64,000 nt of DNA, from positions 62,001 through 126,000 of the forward strand of contig CAVWUA010000009.1 of NCBI GenBank assembly GCA_963758025.1. The letters are read 5' to 3'. How positions within the stretch are numbered: the first letter of the stretch is position 1; each line of letters opens with the position of its first letter. This DNA comes from CAVWUA01 sp963758025. GTDB lineage: Bacteria; Planctomycetota; Planctomycetia; Isosphaerales; Isosphaeraceae. Shown one piece after another: positions 36,317 to 47,072 of this stretch. A program made the translations under genes and the position numbers. The notes below the pieces were generated by a model that was not told the DNA's origin, made no database searches, and saw only the letters and a list, made by a program, of their open reading frames with translations.

Positions 36317-37520
36317 CCCTTCACGCCGCGACCGTCGCGGGCATGGACCGCCCGCGACCGGGCGTGCTGCCGCCAGAGCGTCAGCCCGGTGAGCAAGAGC
36401 AACAACGGCATCAGGCCGATCGCGCCATGCAGCAGACGCGTCGGCCAGCCGCCGTACAGCCCGGCGTGGAGCGGATACGGTCCGTTCCGCCGGAGATTCT
36501 CGGCGTTCGAGAACTGTCGCTCGTCCTCGGTCCAGAGGACCCGCCCCTCCTCGGGGTCAAGGTGGACCGCGCAGCGTCCGTTCGGCAGTGGGCTCTCGGG
36601 GTAGGCCAACCGGAACTTCACCGGCTCCCCCGGCCGTTTCGGCAGCGTCACCAGCACCGCGCAGGCGCCGGGCAACGTCTCCTCGGCCTTGCGACGTAGT
36701 CGTTCCAGGGGAACCAGACCAGAGGTCGACACCGCGCGCGATGGAACCTTTGCGCGCTCTGGCGTTCCCGATGACGGCGCTCCGCCAAGCACGCCATAAA
36801 CGACCGCGTCGGCCAGTCCGCCGAAGACCAGGGCCAGGCCCGTCACGGCGATCATCGCCAGCAAGGGGGCCGCAACGATCCCCGCGAGCCGGTGCAGGTC
36901 GTAATGCCGGACGAAGCCGGCGCGCGACCAGCGGAACTGAAAGGCATTCCGCCAGTTCCGTAAGCCCACGAACCAGAGGGGCACGCCCGTCACGACGGCC
37001 AGCAAGAGGCCGAACCCGCCGATCCCGATGACCGTCTCCCCCTGCGCGCCGAGGCCAGCCGGATATGCAGGGCAGTGATCAGGCCGACCAGCGCGCGATC
37101 TTCCCGACGCGCCCCGAGTACCGCCCCCGAAGCCGGGTCCACATACACGGTTCGCTCGGGCTTTCCCCGGAGCCAGACCCGGTACACGCCCCCCGCGCGC
37201 GGCATCGCCGGCAGGTCGATCCGCCCCGCCTCGCTCCCGGGAAACGCCCGTTCCACCGCGCCTCGCACACGATCGAGACCGACATCCGGCCCGTCCGTCG
37301 CCCGATAAAGCCCCGGATTCAGCACCCGGTCGATCTCGGGGCCAAAGACGATCAGGCTCCCCGTCAGGCCCGAGAAGGTGAACAACAGGCCCAGCGAGAG
37401 CGTTATCCACCGATGCAGCCGGAGCAACACCGTCGCATCCGTCGAGACAATCCTTCCGGCTTCATCCGTCCCTTTCACCCGCGGGAATCCTTTGCAACCC
37501 AGCGAAACCATCATACCCAT
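36289..37520 (-). CDS. PepSY-associated transmembrane protein (frameshifted near 37045)
   Basis: 'LLRLHRWITLSLGLLFTFSG' is the first helix with the R-x-x-H-R motif, followed by a PepSY-like periplasmic region ('GVYRVWLRGKPERTVYVDPA') and 'ALHIRL'. After one base change near 37045 the rest reads 'IGGFGLLLAVVTGVPLWFVG', 'HYDLHRLAGIVAAPLLAMI' and 'RLLHGAIGLMPLLLLLTGL'. Four helices with conserved His match iron-regulated PepSY-TM (siderophore reductase-like) proteins that may bind haem. Whether it is iron-controlled here is not shown. ATG at 37520 behind GGAAGGG. Confidence 0.85.
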
Positions 37521-37726
37521 TCTGGCCCTTCCACGCGCGGTTTCAGCCTCCGCCCCGGGCCATGCGGCGGTCGGGCGGGGACAACCCGATGAGGGGATCA
37601 TCCGTTCCCTCATGGGCACGAGCCCACGTATTCGTTATTTCCAGATTATCTTATTGCTGAGATTCCACGCGCGGGATAATCTCTCCCTGTCTCTATCTTC
37701 ATCAAAGTTCATTCCGGAAGACCCCC

Positions 37727-38326
37727 ATGACCCATCTCTCCGTCTCGATGACCCTCGCCGCGATCCTGCTATTTGCCGCGGAAACCCAGGCCAATCCGTT
37801 CGTTTACGAGGCCCTTCTCGACGGTGCCAGTGAGAAACCCCCTAATACCTCGCCGGGGACCGGCACTGCAACGGTCACTCTCGACCTCGCCGCCCACACC
37901 ATGCACGTGCAGGTGACATTCACCGACCTACTCGCAGCCACCATCGCATCACACATTCACGCCCCCACGACTGATCCCCTCGCACTCGATGAAACCGCCG
38001 GGGTCGCCACGACCACGCCGACCTTCACCGATTTCCCTCTGGGGGTGACGGGTGGAGATTATGACCACACCTTCGACATGACCATGGCATCGAGCTACAA
38101 CCCCTCCTACATCACCGCCAACGGCGGGACCACCACCACCGCGGAGTTGGCGCTGGCACAGGCGATCGCGGCCGGCAAGGCGTATCTGAACATCCACACG
38201 ACCTCGTTCCCCGGGGGCGAGATCCGGGGCTTTCTCGTCCCCGAGCCGTCGAGCTGCGTGCTCCTGGCCATCGGCGCCGGCGTTGCGCTCGCATACACAC
38301 GTCGCCGAAGGTGTGGCCGCGTCTGA
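37727..38326 (+). CDS. CHRD-domain secreted protein with PEP-CTERM tail
   Basis: Signal peptide (residues 1-22), then a CHRD domain: 'FVYEALLDGASEKPPNTSPG', 'GTATVTLDLAAHTMHVQVTF', 'ASHIHAPTTDP' and 'AYLNIHTTSFPGGEIRGFL'. The end is 'VPEPSSCVLLAIGAGVALAY' plus TRRRR, a PEP-CTERM sorting signal (VPEP, hydrophobic helix, basic tail) processed by exosortase. The protein is anchored or released at the surface. An exosortase gene is not in the window. Confidence 0.9.
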   Translation: MTHLSVSMTLAAILLFAAETQANPFVYEALLDGASEKPPNTSPGTGTATVTLDLAAHTMHVQVTFTDLLAATIASHIHAPTTDPLALDETAGVATTTPTFTDFPLGVTGGDYDHTFDMTMASSYNPSYITANGGTTTTAELALAQAIAAGKAYLNIHTTSFPGGEIRGFLVPEPSSCVLLAIGAGVALAYTRRRRCGRV

Positions 38327-38352
38327 TCTCCGAGCGCAGACGACCGCACCAC

Positions 38353-39153
38353 TCACGACGGGTGGTCCGGCCCTTCCCACGAATCCCGATCGAGGCCACC
38401 GGCGCCTTGCTCGGCCTGCGCGCGTGGTGCCAACCCCCGCCCTGGTGCGATGCGGCCGTCGTGCAGGGCCGAGCCGACCAGCACGGCCGAGGCCCCGGCG
38501 CGGGAGAGTGCTGCCAGGTCATTCGGTCCCCGGACGCCGCCGCCGACGATCCATTCCAGCGCCGAATGCCCCGTTCTCAGTTCGGCCAGGAGCGTGAGTG
38601 TCCCGACCCCTTGACCCGTCCCGACGCGGGCCAGGTCCAGCAGAAGCACCCGGCGAACTCCCGTCGCGACCACGGCATCGACCAGGCGCCGGGGGTCGGA
38701 CGTGCCCCAGGCCAGGGCCGTGTCGATCAGGGGTCGGCCGTCGCGGAGATCGAGGCTGAAGACGAGGCGATTGGGACCGTGGCGGTCCACGACTTCGGCC
38801 AGAGCCTCGGGACCGTCGAGCGTCTCCAGGCCGAGCACCACGACCGAGGCCCCGGCCGCCAGCAACGGCGGGACATCGGCCTCGAATCGCACGCCGGCAT
38901 CAACCCAGAGGTTCAGGCCGAGCCGCTGGAGGTCTCCGTAGAGGGGCAGGGCAGGGGGAGCGCCGGTGATGGCGTCGAGGTCCGCGAGATAGAGGTCGGA
39001 CAGGCCCAGGCGATCCCGGAAGGCCCGCGCCAGCCCGATCGGGTCGGAACCCTCGTGCAAGATGCCACGAACCGGGTCATAATGGGCACGGTTGCCGGCG
39101 ATGGCCAGGACGGCCTGACCAGCCTTGAGGTCGAGGACAGGAATGACCCGCAT
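38353..39153 (-). CDS. HisA-family TIM-barrel protein (H4MPT-cluster type)
   Basis: 267 aa: 'RVIPVLDLKAGQAVLAIAGN' at the start (the HisA-like V-D-x-K site carries L-D-L-K), 'LYLADLDAITG', 'LWVDAGVRFEADVPPLLAAG' and 'EWIVGGGVRGPNDLAALSRA'. In methanogens and C1-metabolising bacteria a HisA/HisF-related protein of this kind travels with methanopterin genes; its role is unproved. True HisA is possible but unlikely given the next genes. The start codon overlaps the opposite-strand ATP-grasp start (CATG). Confidence 0.72.
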   Translation of the reverse strand: MRVIPVLDLKAGQAVLAIAGNRAHYDPVRGILHEGSDPIGLARAFRDRLGLSDLYLADLDAITGAPPALPLYGDLQRLGLNLWVDAGVRFEADVPPLLAAGASVVVLGLETLDGPEALAEVVDRHGPNRLVFSLDLRDGRPLIDTALAWGTSDPRRLVDAVVATGVRRVLLLDLARVGTGQGVGTLTLLAELRTGHSALEWIVGGGVRGPNDLAALSRAGASAVLVGSALHDGRIAPGRGLAPRAQAEQGAGGLDRDSWEGPDHPS

Positions 39154-40211
39154 GGGCGTTGAGGCTCCGCGTCGGACGGTGCTGGTCCACGAGTTTGTCA
39201 CGGGGGGCGGTCTGGCCGGTGAGGATCTGCCCGCGTCGTGGCGGACCGAGGGTACGGCCATGCGCCGGGCCTTGGTCGAGGATTTCGCCTGCTTGCCGGG
39301 AATCACCGTCGTCATGACGCTGGACGACCGGCTGGACGACGAGCCTGGCCCCTGGCTGACCGTGCGGGTCGGCCCGGGGCGGGAACCCTCAACGTTCGCC
39401 CGGCTGGCGGCGTCGTCTGATTATACCGTCGTGATCGCCCCCGAGACGCACGGGCTTCTGAGCGAGCGGGCCCAGATCCTGGAGGAGGTCGGCGGCCATT
39501 CCCTGGGCACGACGCCCGAGGCGATTAACCTGACCGCCGACAAGGTCCGCATGGCGCGGCACCTGGCCAGCCGGGGGATCGCCACGCCCGAGACGCGGCG
39601 ACTGACCCGTGACGAGGGCCTGCCCGCCGATTTCCCTTACCCGGCCGTGCTCAAGCCAATCTCCGGCGCCGGTTCGATCGACACGTTCCTCGTGAACGAC
39701 CCGAACGCGTGCCCACCGGAAGTCTGGCGCAATTACTGCGCGGTGCTCCAGCCGTTCGTTGAGGGGCAACCAATGAGCGCCAGTTTCCTGATCGGCGACG
39801 ACGCCCGGGCCGAACTTGTCGGGATCGGCCGACAATGGATGGAGATCCGCGATGGCCGATTTTTGTACCTGGGTGGCATGGTTCCTGCCGGAGAGCCTGA
39901 CATGGCCGCCACGGCCCGCCGCACCCTGGAGACGGTGCCGGGCCTGCGAGGCTGGGTCGGCGTCGATTTCTTCTGGAATGAGCCGGAGGAACGGGCCGTC
40001 GTTCTCGAAATCAATCCGAGATTGACCACCTCGTATGTCGGCCTGCGGCGGCTCCTGCCTCCCGGCGCGCTGGCGCGCCTGGCTGGCCGCCTTTGGTCTA
40101 GACCCGTCGCCGGAGGAGGCCCGGCTCGACCTGGCCCGCTTCGTCCATGCGCACGACCCGTTGACCTTCGACGCCGACGGCATGATCCGAGCCAAGAGCT
40201 TCGCCCCATGA
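39152..40211 (+). CDS. ATP-grasp ligase, MfnD-like (tyramine-glutamate ligase type; frameshifted near 40078)
   Basis: Starts 'RRTVLVHEFVTGGG', typical of the H4MPT-type ATP-grasp family, and contains 'NLTADKVRMARHLASRGIAT', 'YPAVLKPISGAGSIDTFLV', 'QPFVEGQPMSASFLIG' and 'VGVDFFWNEPEERAVVLEIN' with 'PRLTTSYVG' (the Mg/ATP site). The family joins glutamate to tyramine in methanofuran/methanopterin-type cofactor assembly. Near 40078 two bases appear lost; the other frame then gives 'AWLAAFGLDPSPEEARLDLA' and 'TFDADGMIRAKSFAP', ending with ATGA overlap onto the next gene. Start chosen so that it overlaps the HisA-like start. Confidence 0.8.
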
Positions 40212-41254
40212 CTCCGAATACCCCCTCCTGGATTGCCCTGGACATCGGCGGCGCCAACCTGAAGGCGACCCATTCATCCGGCGGCGCGCGCGCGATTCCG
40301 TTCGAGCTCTGGAAGCGGCCCGACGATCTCCCGCGCGTCCTGACCGAACTGACCGCCACACTGCCGAAGGCGGGGCGGGTCGCCGTGACCATGACGGCCG
40401 AACTCTGCGATTGCTACCCGACCAAGGCCAAGGGCGTCCACGACGTGCTGGAGGCCGTCACGCACGTCTATCCCTCGCAGGTGGTTCGCGTCTGGGGAAC
40501 CGACGAACGCTTCCACGGCATCCCCGAGATCCTCGCTCATCCCGATCTCGCCGCCGCGGCGAACTGGCTGGCCCTGGCGACCCTGGCCGCCCGGCTCCTG
40601 CCCGAAGGGCCGGGCCTGTTGATCGACATTGGCTCGACCACCACCGACCTGATCCCCCTGAAGGACGGTAAACCCCAGCCCCGTGGCCGGACCGACACCC
40701 AGCGCCTGCGCACTGGCGAGCTGGTCTATGCCGGCGTGCGACGAACACCGGTCTGCGCCCTGGCGACCGAGCTACCCCTGCAAGGCACCTGGACCGGCCT
40801 GTCCGCCGAGCTCTTCGCCTCGACGATGGATATCTACCTGACCTTGAAGGAGATTCCCGCCGACCCGACCGATCTCTCAACGGCCGATGGCCGTCCGGCG
40901 ACTCCCGAAGCCGCCCGCGACCGCCTGGCCCGGATGGTCGGGGCCGATCGCGACAGCTTCTCGGAGGAGGACGCTCGCGCCTTCGCCGAGGCGGCCGACG
41001 AGGCCCTGATGACCCGCCTGACCGCCGCGGCCGAGCGCGCCTGCCTCGACCACATCGGCCCACCACGTGGGGCCGTCGTCGCCGGATCGGGCGAGTTCCT
41101 CGCCCGCCGCGTCGCCCGCCGGGTGGTCGGACCCGACGGACCGATCATCAGCCTGGAAGACGCCTGGGGATCGGTCGCCTCCAGCGCCGCCTGCGCGTAT
41201 GCGCTGGTTGTGCTGGCCGCCGAGCGGGACGGCGACATCGGTGAGGTCCCATGA
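40208..41254 (+). CDS. hydantoinase/oxoprolinase-fold H4MPT-linked C1-transfer protein (MfnF-like)
   Basis: 348 aa beginning 'WIALDIGGANLKATHSSG' (phosphate-binding strand), with 'VAVTMTAELCDCYPTKAKGV', 'GPGLLIDIGSTTTDLIPLKDG' and 'YAGVRRTPVCALATELPL'. This is the family annotated as H4MPT-linked C1 transfer pathway protein, related to archaeal MfnF, which condenses furan and tyramine-glutamate units. The functional link is from family knowledge. ATGA overlaps the gene before and after, so one operon. Confidence 0.85.
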   Translation: MTPNTPSWIALDIGGANLKATHSSGGARAIPFELWKRPDDLPRVLTELTATLPKAGRVAVTMTAELCDCYPTKAKGVHDVLEAVTHVYPSQVVRVWGTDERFHGIPEILAHPDLAAAANWLALATLAARLLPEGPGLLIDIGSTTTDLIPLKDGKPQPRGRTDTQRLRTGELVYAGVRRTPVCALATELPLQGTWTGLSAELFASTMDIYLTLKEIPADPTDLSTADGRPATPEAARDRLARMVGADRDSFSEEDARAFAEAADEALMTRLTAAAERACLDHIGPPRGAVVAGSGEFLARRVARRVVGPDGPIISLEDAWGSVASSAACAYALVVLAAERDGDIGEVP

Positions 41255-41897
41255 CCGACGCTCGGCGGGCGCCCGATCGTCGTGAAAGTCGGCGGAAGTC
41301 TGCTTGGCTGGCCGGACCTGCCGGAACGGCTCGCGGCCTTCCGCGCGGATCGTCGCGACGACGAACGGCTCGTGTTGGTCGTCGGCGGCGGCGCGGCGGC
41401 CGACTGGGTTCGTGACCTGGACGGACGGCACGAACTCGGTCAGGAGCGCCGCGCACGCCCTGGCTCTTCGCGCGCTCGATCTGACCGCCCACGTGTTCGC
41501 CACACTGGTAACGGGTGTTCGGGTCGTCGAGCGTCTGGAGGATTTCGAGCCGGTCTGGCAAGAGGGCCGAATCCCGCTGCTGGCCCCTCGACGGTTCCTC
41601 GACGAGGACGACCAGCGGCCCGACCCACTGCCGCATCACTGGGACGTGACGACCGACGCCATCGCCGCCCGGCTGGCCGTGCGGCTTGAGGCCCGTGAAC
41701 TGGTCCTGCTCAAGAGCGCAACGCTGCCGAAGGGGACCGACCGCCGAGCCGCCGCGCGACTCGGCCTGGTCGATCCGGCCTTTCCCGCCGTCTCGGCCCC
41801 TCTCCGACGCGTCACGTACCTCAACCTCCGCGATCCGACCGCGCGGCCCGTGCCGCTGCCGCTGGAGATCAATCCCGCCGCAACGGCGACGGGCTGA
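41251..41897 (+). CDS. amino-acid-kinase-fold protein of the H4MPT module (two frameshifts)
   Basis: ATG overlaps the previous stop (ATGA). 'IVVKVGGSLLGWPDLPERLA' and 'LVLVVGGGAAADWVRDLD' are the kinase phosphate-loop strands; the second frame gives 'AAHALALRALDLTAHVFATL', 'GRIPLLAPRRFL', 'HHWDVTTDAIAARLAVRLEA' and 'LVLLKSATLP'. Breaks lie near 41277 and 41445. In methylotrophic bacteria a kinase of this fold sits with the methanopterin genes and may phosphorylate the aminomethylfuran precursor; this role is inferred. It converges on, and overlaps by 29 bases, the next gene. Confidence 0.78.
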
Positions 41898-42375
41898 ACC
41901 GGAACTGCCGAGGCTTGCGCGGGAAATCGTCCGGGCGCGGGGGCAAAAGACGTGGTCGCGGCCACGGCCGGATCGACGGTCCTGGCGACATCGGGATCAA
42001 AGGTGCCATCGGGCGCGAGGGCAGCAGCCGCGGCGGCAAATCGGCAAGCAACGGCTCCTGCTGCGGCAAGGCAAAGATCCCGGGGTCGATGTTCGGGTCC
42101 TTCCGCACGAGGAACCGGGAATCGATCTCGGCATCGCGGCTGTTGAAGATCTTCGGGTCGATCCGCTCGGGACCCGCAGTCTCATCCGGCGGGACGGGGC
42201 GAATCGGCACGAGTTGCGTCCAGCCCGGCGGCCTTCCCGGTAGGAGGTACCGAGGCGCGACTTGTGGACCGTCAAGCCGGGGCTCCTCCCCCGCCAAGGC
42301 CCACAACCCGAACGTGACCGACAGTCCGACGACCCCTCCACTCACCCGGAACCAACTCCACGTGATGCGTGACAT
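41869..42375 (-). CDS. Pro-rich secreted hypothetical protein (168 aa)
   Basis: An N-terminal helix (residues 8-28, 'FRVSGGVVGLSVTFGLWALA') with a signal-peptide shape precedes a mature part rich in Pro and Arg: 'YLLPGRPPGWTQLVPIRPVP', 'ERIDPKIFNSRDAEIDSRFL' and repeated PRP elements at the end. No domain recognised. Its 3' end overlaps the kinase gene, so one of the two C-termini may be shorter in life. Confidence 0.55.
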   Translation of the reverse strand: MSRITWSWFRVSGGVVGLSVTFGLWALAGEEPRLDGPQVAPRYLLPGRPPGWTQLVPIRPVPPDETAGPERIDPKIFNSRDAEIDSRFLVRKDPNIDPGIFALPQQEPLLADLPPRLLPSRPMAPLIPMSPGPSIRPWPRPRLLPPRPDDFPRKPRQFRFSPSPLRRD

Positions 42376-42840
42376 GGTCTCACCACCTTTCGCTGTCGAA
42401 GGGCTCCGGCCTCACCTCTTCGGATCGCCACGAACCCTCCAGCGCGCCGTCGGACCGTATTCCCAATCAGGCACGAGGCCTCCGCAACATTCAGCATAAC
42501 AACACGCCAGCCATTGCGGAAGCCATTCAAAAGATATGGATTCTTCCTCTATCTTTCTGCTTCTCCGTCTTTGCTTCGGCGTTCTTCGCGGTGAATTCTT
42601 CTCCGCTTGCGTGCGAAAGGTTCGACACGACGCCGAGGGACGCGGCAATCTCTCCAAAGCCGATCCCGTCGGGAGTTGACCCGCATCCGTGGAGCCCATA
42701 AGATCCTGGTTTATCACCGCCCGCGACAACACGCACCGGCAGACCCTTTCTGTCCGTGGTCCCCGAGCCGCGGGATGGCTCTCTCCTGGTTCACCAACGA
42801 AACGACCCAAGCCAAATTTTCCCACCGCGGAGCCCGCGAC
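42376..42840. other. intergenic region with repeat remnant
   Basis: Contains, at about 42537-42615, a piece of the CGCGAAGA/TTCTTCGCG repeat family (translated on the minus strand as AKNAEAKTEKQK). No gene supported. Promoter for acs should be here, but no clear boxes were found. Confidence 0.4.
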
Positions 42841-44805
<1,965 letters not shown>

Positions 44806-44859
44806 GGAGATGACTGATGGTGAAATGGTTGATGGGGAATCGCCCAAGCATCAACCATT

Positions 44860-45354
44860 TCACCATCCCATCGTTCCCGCCGCCCCTTTGAACGGACCGA
44901 CGACGTGCGAGGTGATCCAGCCGCCGTAGAAGTCGCCCGGCTGAGGCTGGACCGGCTCACCATCGACGTGGCAGGCATCGACCCGGTGAGCATAGAAGGC
45001 CACATGGTCGCGGATCGGGATGAATATCCGGCTCGGGCTCGGATAGAACCAGCCGGCGTCGGGAGCCTCGCGGCCGTCCACTTCAATCGTCAGGTAAGAG
45101 GCCCGGCCTTTCCACTCGCAGAATGAGGACCGGAGCGAAGGGCGCAGGTAGTTCTGACGGAGATCAGCCGGCGGGATGTAATACACCGGCGGGTGGCTCG
45201 TCTCCAGCATGCGCCAGGCGTTGCGGGTCTCGGCAACGATCACGCCGTGGAACGTGACCTGAATATGCCGTGACGAGCGCTCCAGCCGGGGTGGCCGGGG
45301 GTAATCCCAAACCGACTCCTGGCCGGGACCAGGGGGAATGCGCTGGACATCCAT
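44860..45354 (-). CDS. DUF427 domain protein
   Basis: 164 aa: 'ESVWDYPRPPRLERSSRHIQ', 'VTFHGVIVAETRNAWRMLET', 'HPPVYYIPPADLRQNYLRPS', 'SSFCEWKGRASYLTIEVDG', 'AGWFYPSP', 'IRDHVAFYAHRVDACHVDGE' and a final 'FYGGWITSHVVGPFKG', the full DUF427 beta barrel. The function is unknown; the fold carries conserved polar residues that suggest small-ligand binding. A longer N-terminus to 45465 is open but lacks conservation. Confidence 0.9.
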   Translation of the reverse strand: MDVQRIPPGPGQESVWDYPRPPRLERSSRHIQVTFHGVIVAETRNAWRMLETSHPPVYYIPPADLRQNYLRPSLRSSFCEWKGRASYLTIEVDGREAPDAGWFYPSPSRIFIPIRDHVAFYAHRVDACHVDGEPVQPQPGDFYGGWITSHVVGPFKGAAGTMGW

Positions 45355-45469
45355 GAACCGAGAGCCTTTGCAGGATGGAAGACATACGGCACCTACAGGA
45401 CAACAAGATGTCTCTGTAGGCGCAGAGACCTCACCCGGCAAGACTCTCGGGATGGAGAAATCCACCCGA

Positions 45470-45790
45470 TCAGATCGGGAAGAGGCTCTTGAGCTCTTCG
45501 CGGGCCTGGGCGCTGCCCTTGGAAGCCTTGATCAGGGGGAAGGTCTGCATCTTGCCATCCACTTCCAGGGTGAGTTTGCCGCTCCGGATGACCGAGGTCG
45601 CCACGCGGACGTAGCGCGTGGTGCCGTTGGGCAGCCAGACGTGGATGCGCTGCAGATTCGGCTTGAACGTGCGGCGGCTGATGCCGGTGGTTTTCTTTCC
45701 CACGCCGCCGAGGTACTTGGCCTTACCACGCGTGGTGACGTGGTTGCCGAAGGAGGTCTTCTTGCCACTGACTTCGCACTGTCGTCCCAT
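45470..45790 (-). CDS. rpmB: 50S ribosomal protein L28
   Basis: N-terminus 'MGRQCEVSGKKTSFGNHVTT', then 'GISRRTFKPNLQRIHVWLPN' and 'RYVRVATSVIRSGKLTL' match L28. At 106 aa it is longer than the usual 60-80 residues, as in the extended type, with an added C-terminal helix region. Ribosome site GGAGTTCGG near. It follows the L32 gene by 56 bases on the same strand, so one transcript is likely. Confidence 0.93.
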   Translation of the reverse strand: MGRQCEVSGKKTSFGNHVTTRGKAKYLGGVGKKTTGISRRTFKPNLQRIHVWLPNGTTRYVRVATSVIRSGKLTLEVDGKMQTFPLIKASKGSAQAREELKSLFPI

Positions 45791-45846
45791 CGGACCGAAC
45801 TCCTGCTTATCTGTCTCGTTGTGAGGGAGCCCCGTTTGAACCCGGC

Positions 45847-46050
45847 TCAGGCCTTTTCGGCGGCGGCCATCGGGTTGTGGGGCTTGCTGCGCTGGACGTT
45901 ACCGCACTCCTGCACCAGGTCGCAGACTTTGTGCGGGGGAATCGCCAGCTTGCATTGCGGGCAGATGTTCAGCGCCGGAGCGACCAACGCGTCGTGACTC
46001 CGCCTCATGCCCTTCTTGGATTTCGATGTCCGCCTCTTGGGAACTGCCAC
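45847..46050 (-). CDS. rpmF: 50S ribosomal protein L32
   Basis: GTG start at 46050 giving 'MAVPKRRTSKSKKGMRRSHD', the L32 N-terminus; 'ALVAPALNICPQCKLAIPPH' and 'KVCDLVQECGNVQRS' supply the zinc-ribbon Cys, but the second pair is spaced C-x4-C rather than the usual C-x2-C. 67 aa. An upstream in-frame ATG at 46068 also exists but lacks the conserved M-A-V-P start. Promoter TTGCAA/GATAAT lies about 56 bases upstream. Confidence 0.9.
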   Translation of the reverse strand: MAVPKRRTSKSKKGMRRSHDALVAPALNICPQCKLAIPPHKVCDLVQECGNVQRSKPHNPMAAAEKA

Positions 46051-46105
46051 GACGCACCTCTCGCGCAAACCGAGTGTTCGGTGTCAACTCTCGAAAAGGC
46101 CATAC

Positions 46106-46133
46106 ATTATCGCAAAGGCCCCGGTCATTGCAA
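46106..46133 (-). promoter_or_regulatory. sigma-70-type promoter for the L32-L28 operon
   Basis: Minus strand TTGCAA (46133-46128), 16-nt spacer, GATAAT (46111-46106). One base off at -10, two at -35; about 56 bases before the L32 start. Confidence 0.55.
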
Positions 46134-46271
46134 TCCGAGTTTTCCGAGAACACGCGCCGACCCCGCCGCGAGTCGGCGGAAAAGACCGAACCTCGCCCCG
46201 CGCAAACTCCGATACCATTCGATGGCCGATCATCCGTGGACCTTTGGGAGCGTGACGCAAGAGGTGGAGCC

Positions 46272-47045
46272 ATGCAGCGGCGGCTGTGGATCTTGGGAAC
46301 GATCATCGTGAGTCTCTCCTGGGCGGTCGTGCCGTCCCCCGCGGAGGACGATCCTCCCGCGCCCGCGCTGGCACCGATCGAGGACCTGCCCCCGCTGCTG
46401 GAAACCCCGCCACCCCCGCCGGAGAACCTGCCGATCCTGGTCATCCCGGGTCTTCGGGCGCCGAGCGTGCCCCCAACTCAGCGGCAAACGGGGGTGAACA
46501 CCCCGACGCTCGACGGCTCGGCCGGGGGATTACCGCCTCTGATCGGCCCGGCCGAGATGCCTGAGGCGGCGTCCCCGCCGGCCCGTTTGCCCCAGTTCTC
46601 GAACGAGTCCGCGCCACTGACTCTGGAATCGGTGCCAGGCGCGAGTCCGTCGCTCTCGGCGGAGGAAACGCCTTCGAATCCCCCTTCTCCGAAACCTCCG
46701 TCCGTCACGGATCGCACACCCCGACGCCGCGGTCTGTTCGGATTGTTCCGGCTGGGGCCAGCCCCCGCCCTCCGGTCCGCCGATCGCAACACGCCAGTCG
46801 CCAGAGTACGCGTCGAGCCGCGATCCGACCCGGCCGCCGACGCCGCCTTGAAGCGCCGGATCGAGCAGCAGGTCGAGGAGGCCGTGGGGGACCGCGTGCG
46901 CGGAGTTGAGGTCCGCGTCGTCGATCGCCGCGTGGCGATCCGCGCCCGGGTGCCCCGGTTCTGGCAACGTCGCGGCGTCCGCCGACAGCTCGAATCGCTG
47001 CCCGCCCTGATCGGCTATCGGGCTGACATCGACGTGACGGATTGA
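46272..47045 (+). CDS. secreted Pro-rich protein with BON-like C-terminal domain
   Basis: ATG behind GAGGTGGAGC. A signal peptide (residues 1-24) is followed by about 150 disordered Pro/Ser/Glu-rich residues, a basic turn (PRRRGLFGLFRLG), and a C-terminal domain of about 70 residues: 'ADAALKRRIEQQVEEAVGDR' and 'VRGVEVRVVDRRVAIRARVP', the strand-helix order of a BON-type fold. Possibly a lipid- or envelope-binding protein. Its end comes within 30 bases of the converging glycosyltransferase gene. Confidence 0.65.
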   Translation: MQRRLWILGTIIVSLSWAVVPSPAEDDPPAPALAPIEDLPPLLETPPPPPENLPILVIPGLRAPSVPPTQRQTGVNTPTLDGSAGGLPPLIGPAEMPEAASPPARLPQFSNESAPLTLESVPGASPSLSAEETPSNPPSPKPPSVTDRTPRRRGLFGLFRLGPAPALRSADRNTPVARVRVEPRSDPAADAALKRRIEQQVEEAVGDRVRGVEVRVVDRRVAIRARVPRFWQRRGVRRQLESLPALIGYRADIDVTD

Positions 47046-47072
47046 ACGAATCGGGGGGCGGATTCCCCGATC

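Noticed and set aside
39125..41254. ATP-grasp-hydantoinase fusion protein (709 codons)
   Set aside because: In the other frame the ATP-grasp has a natural C-terminus and stop overlapping a proper ATG at 40208, so an indel joined the two.
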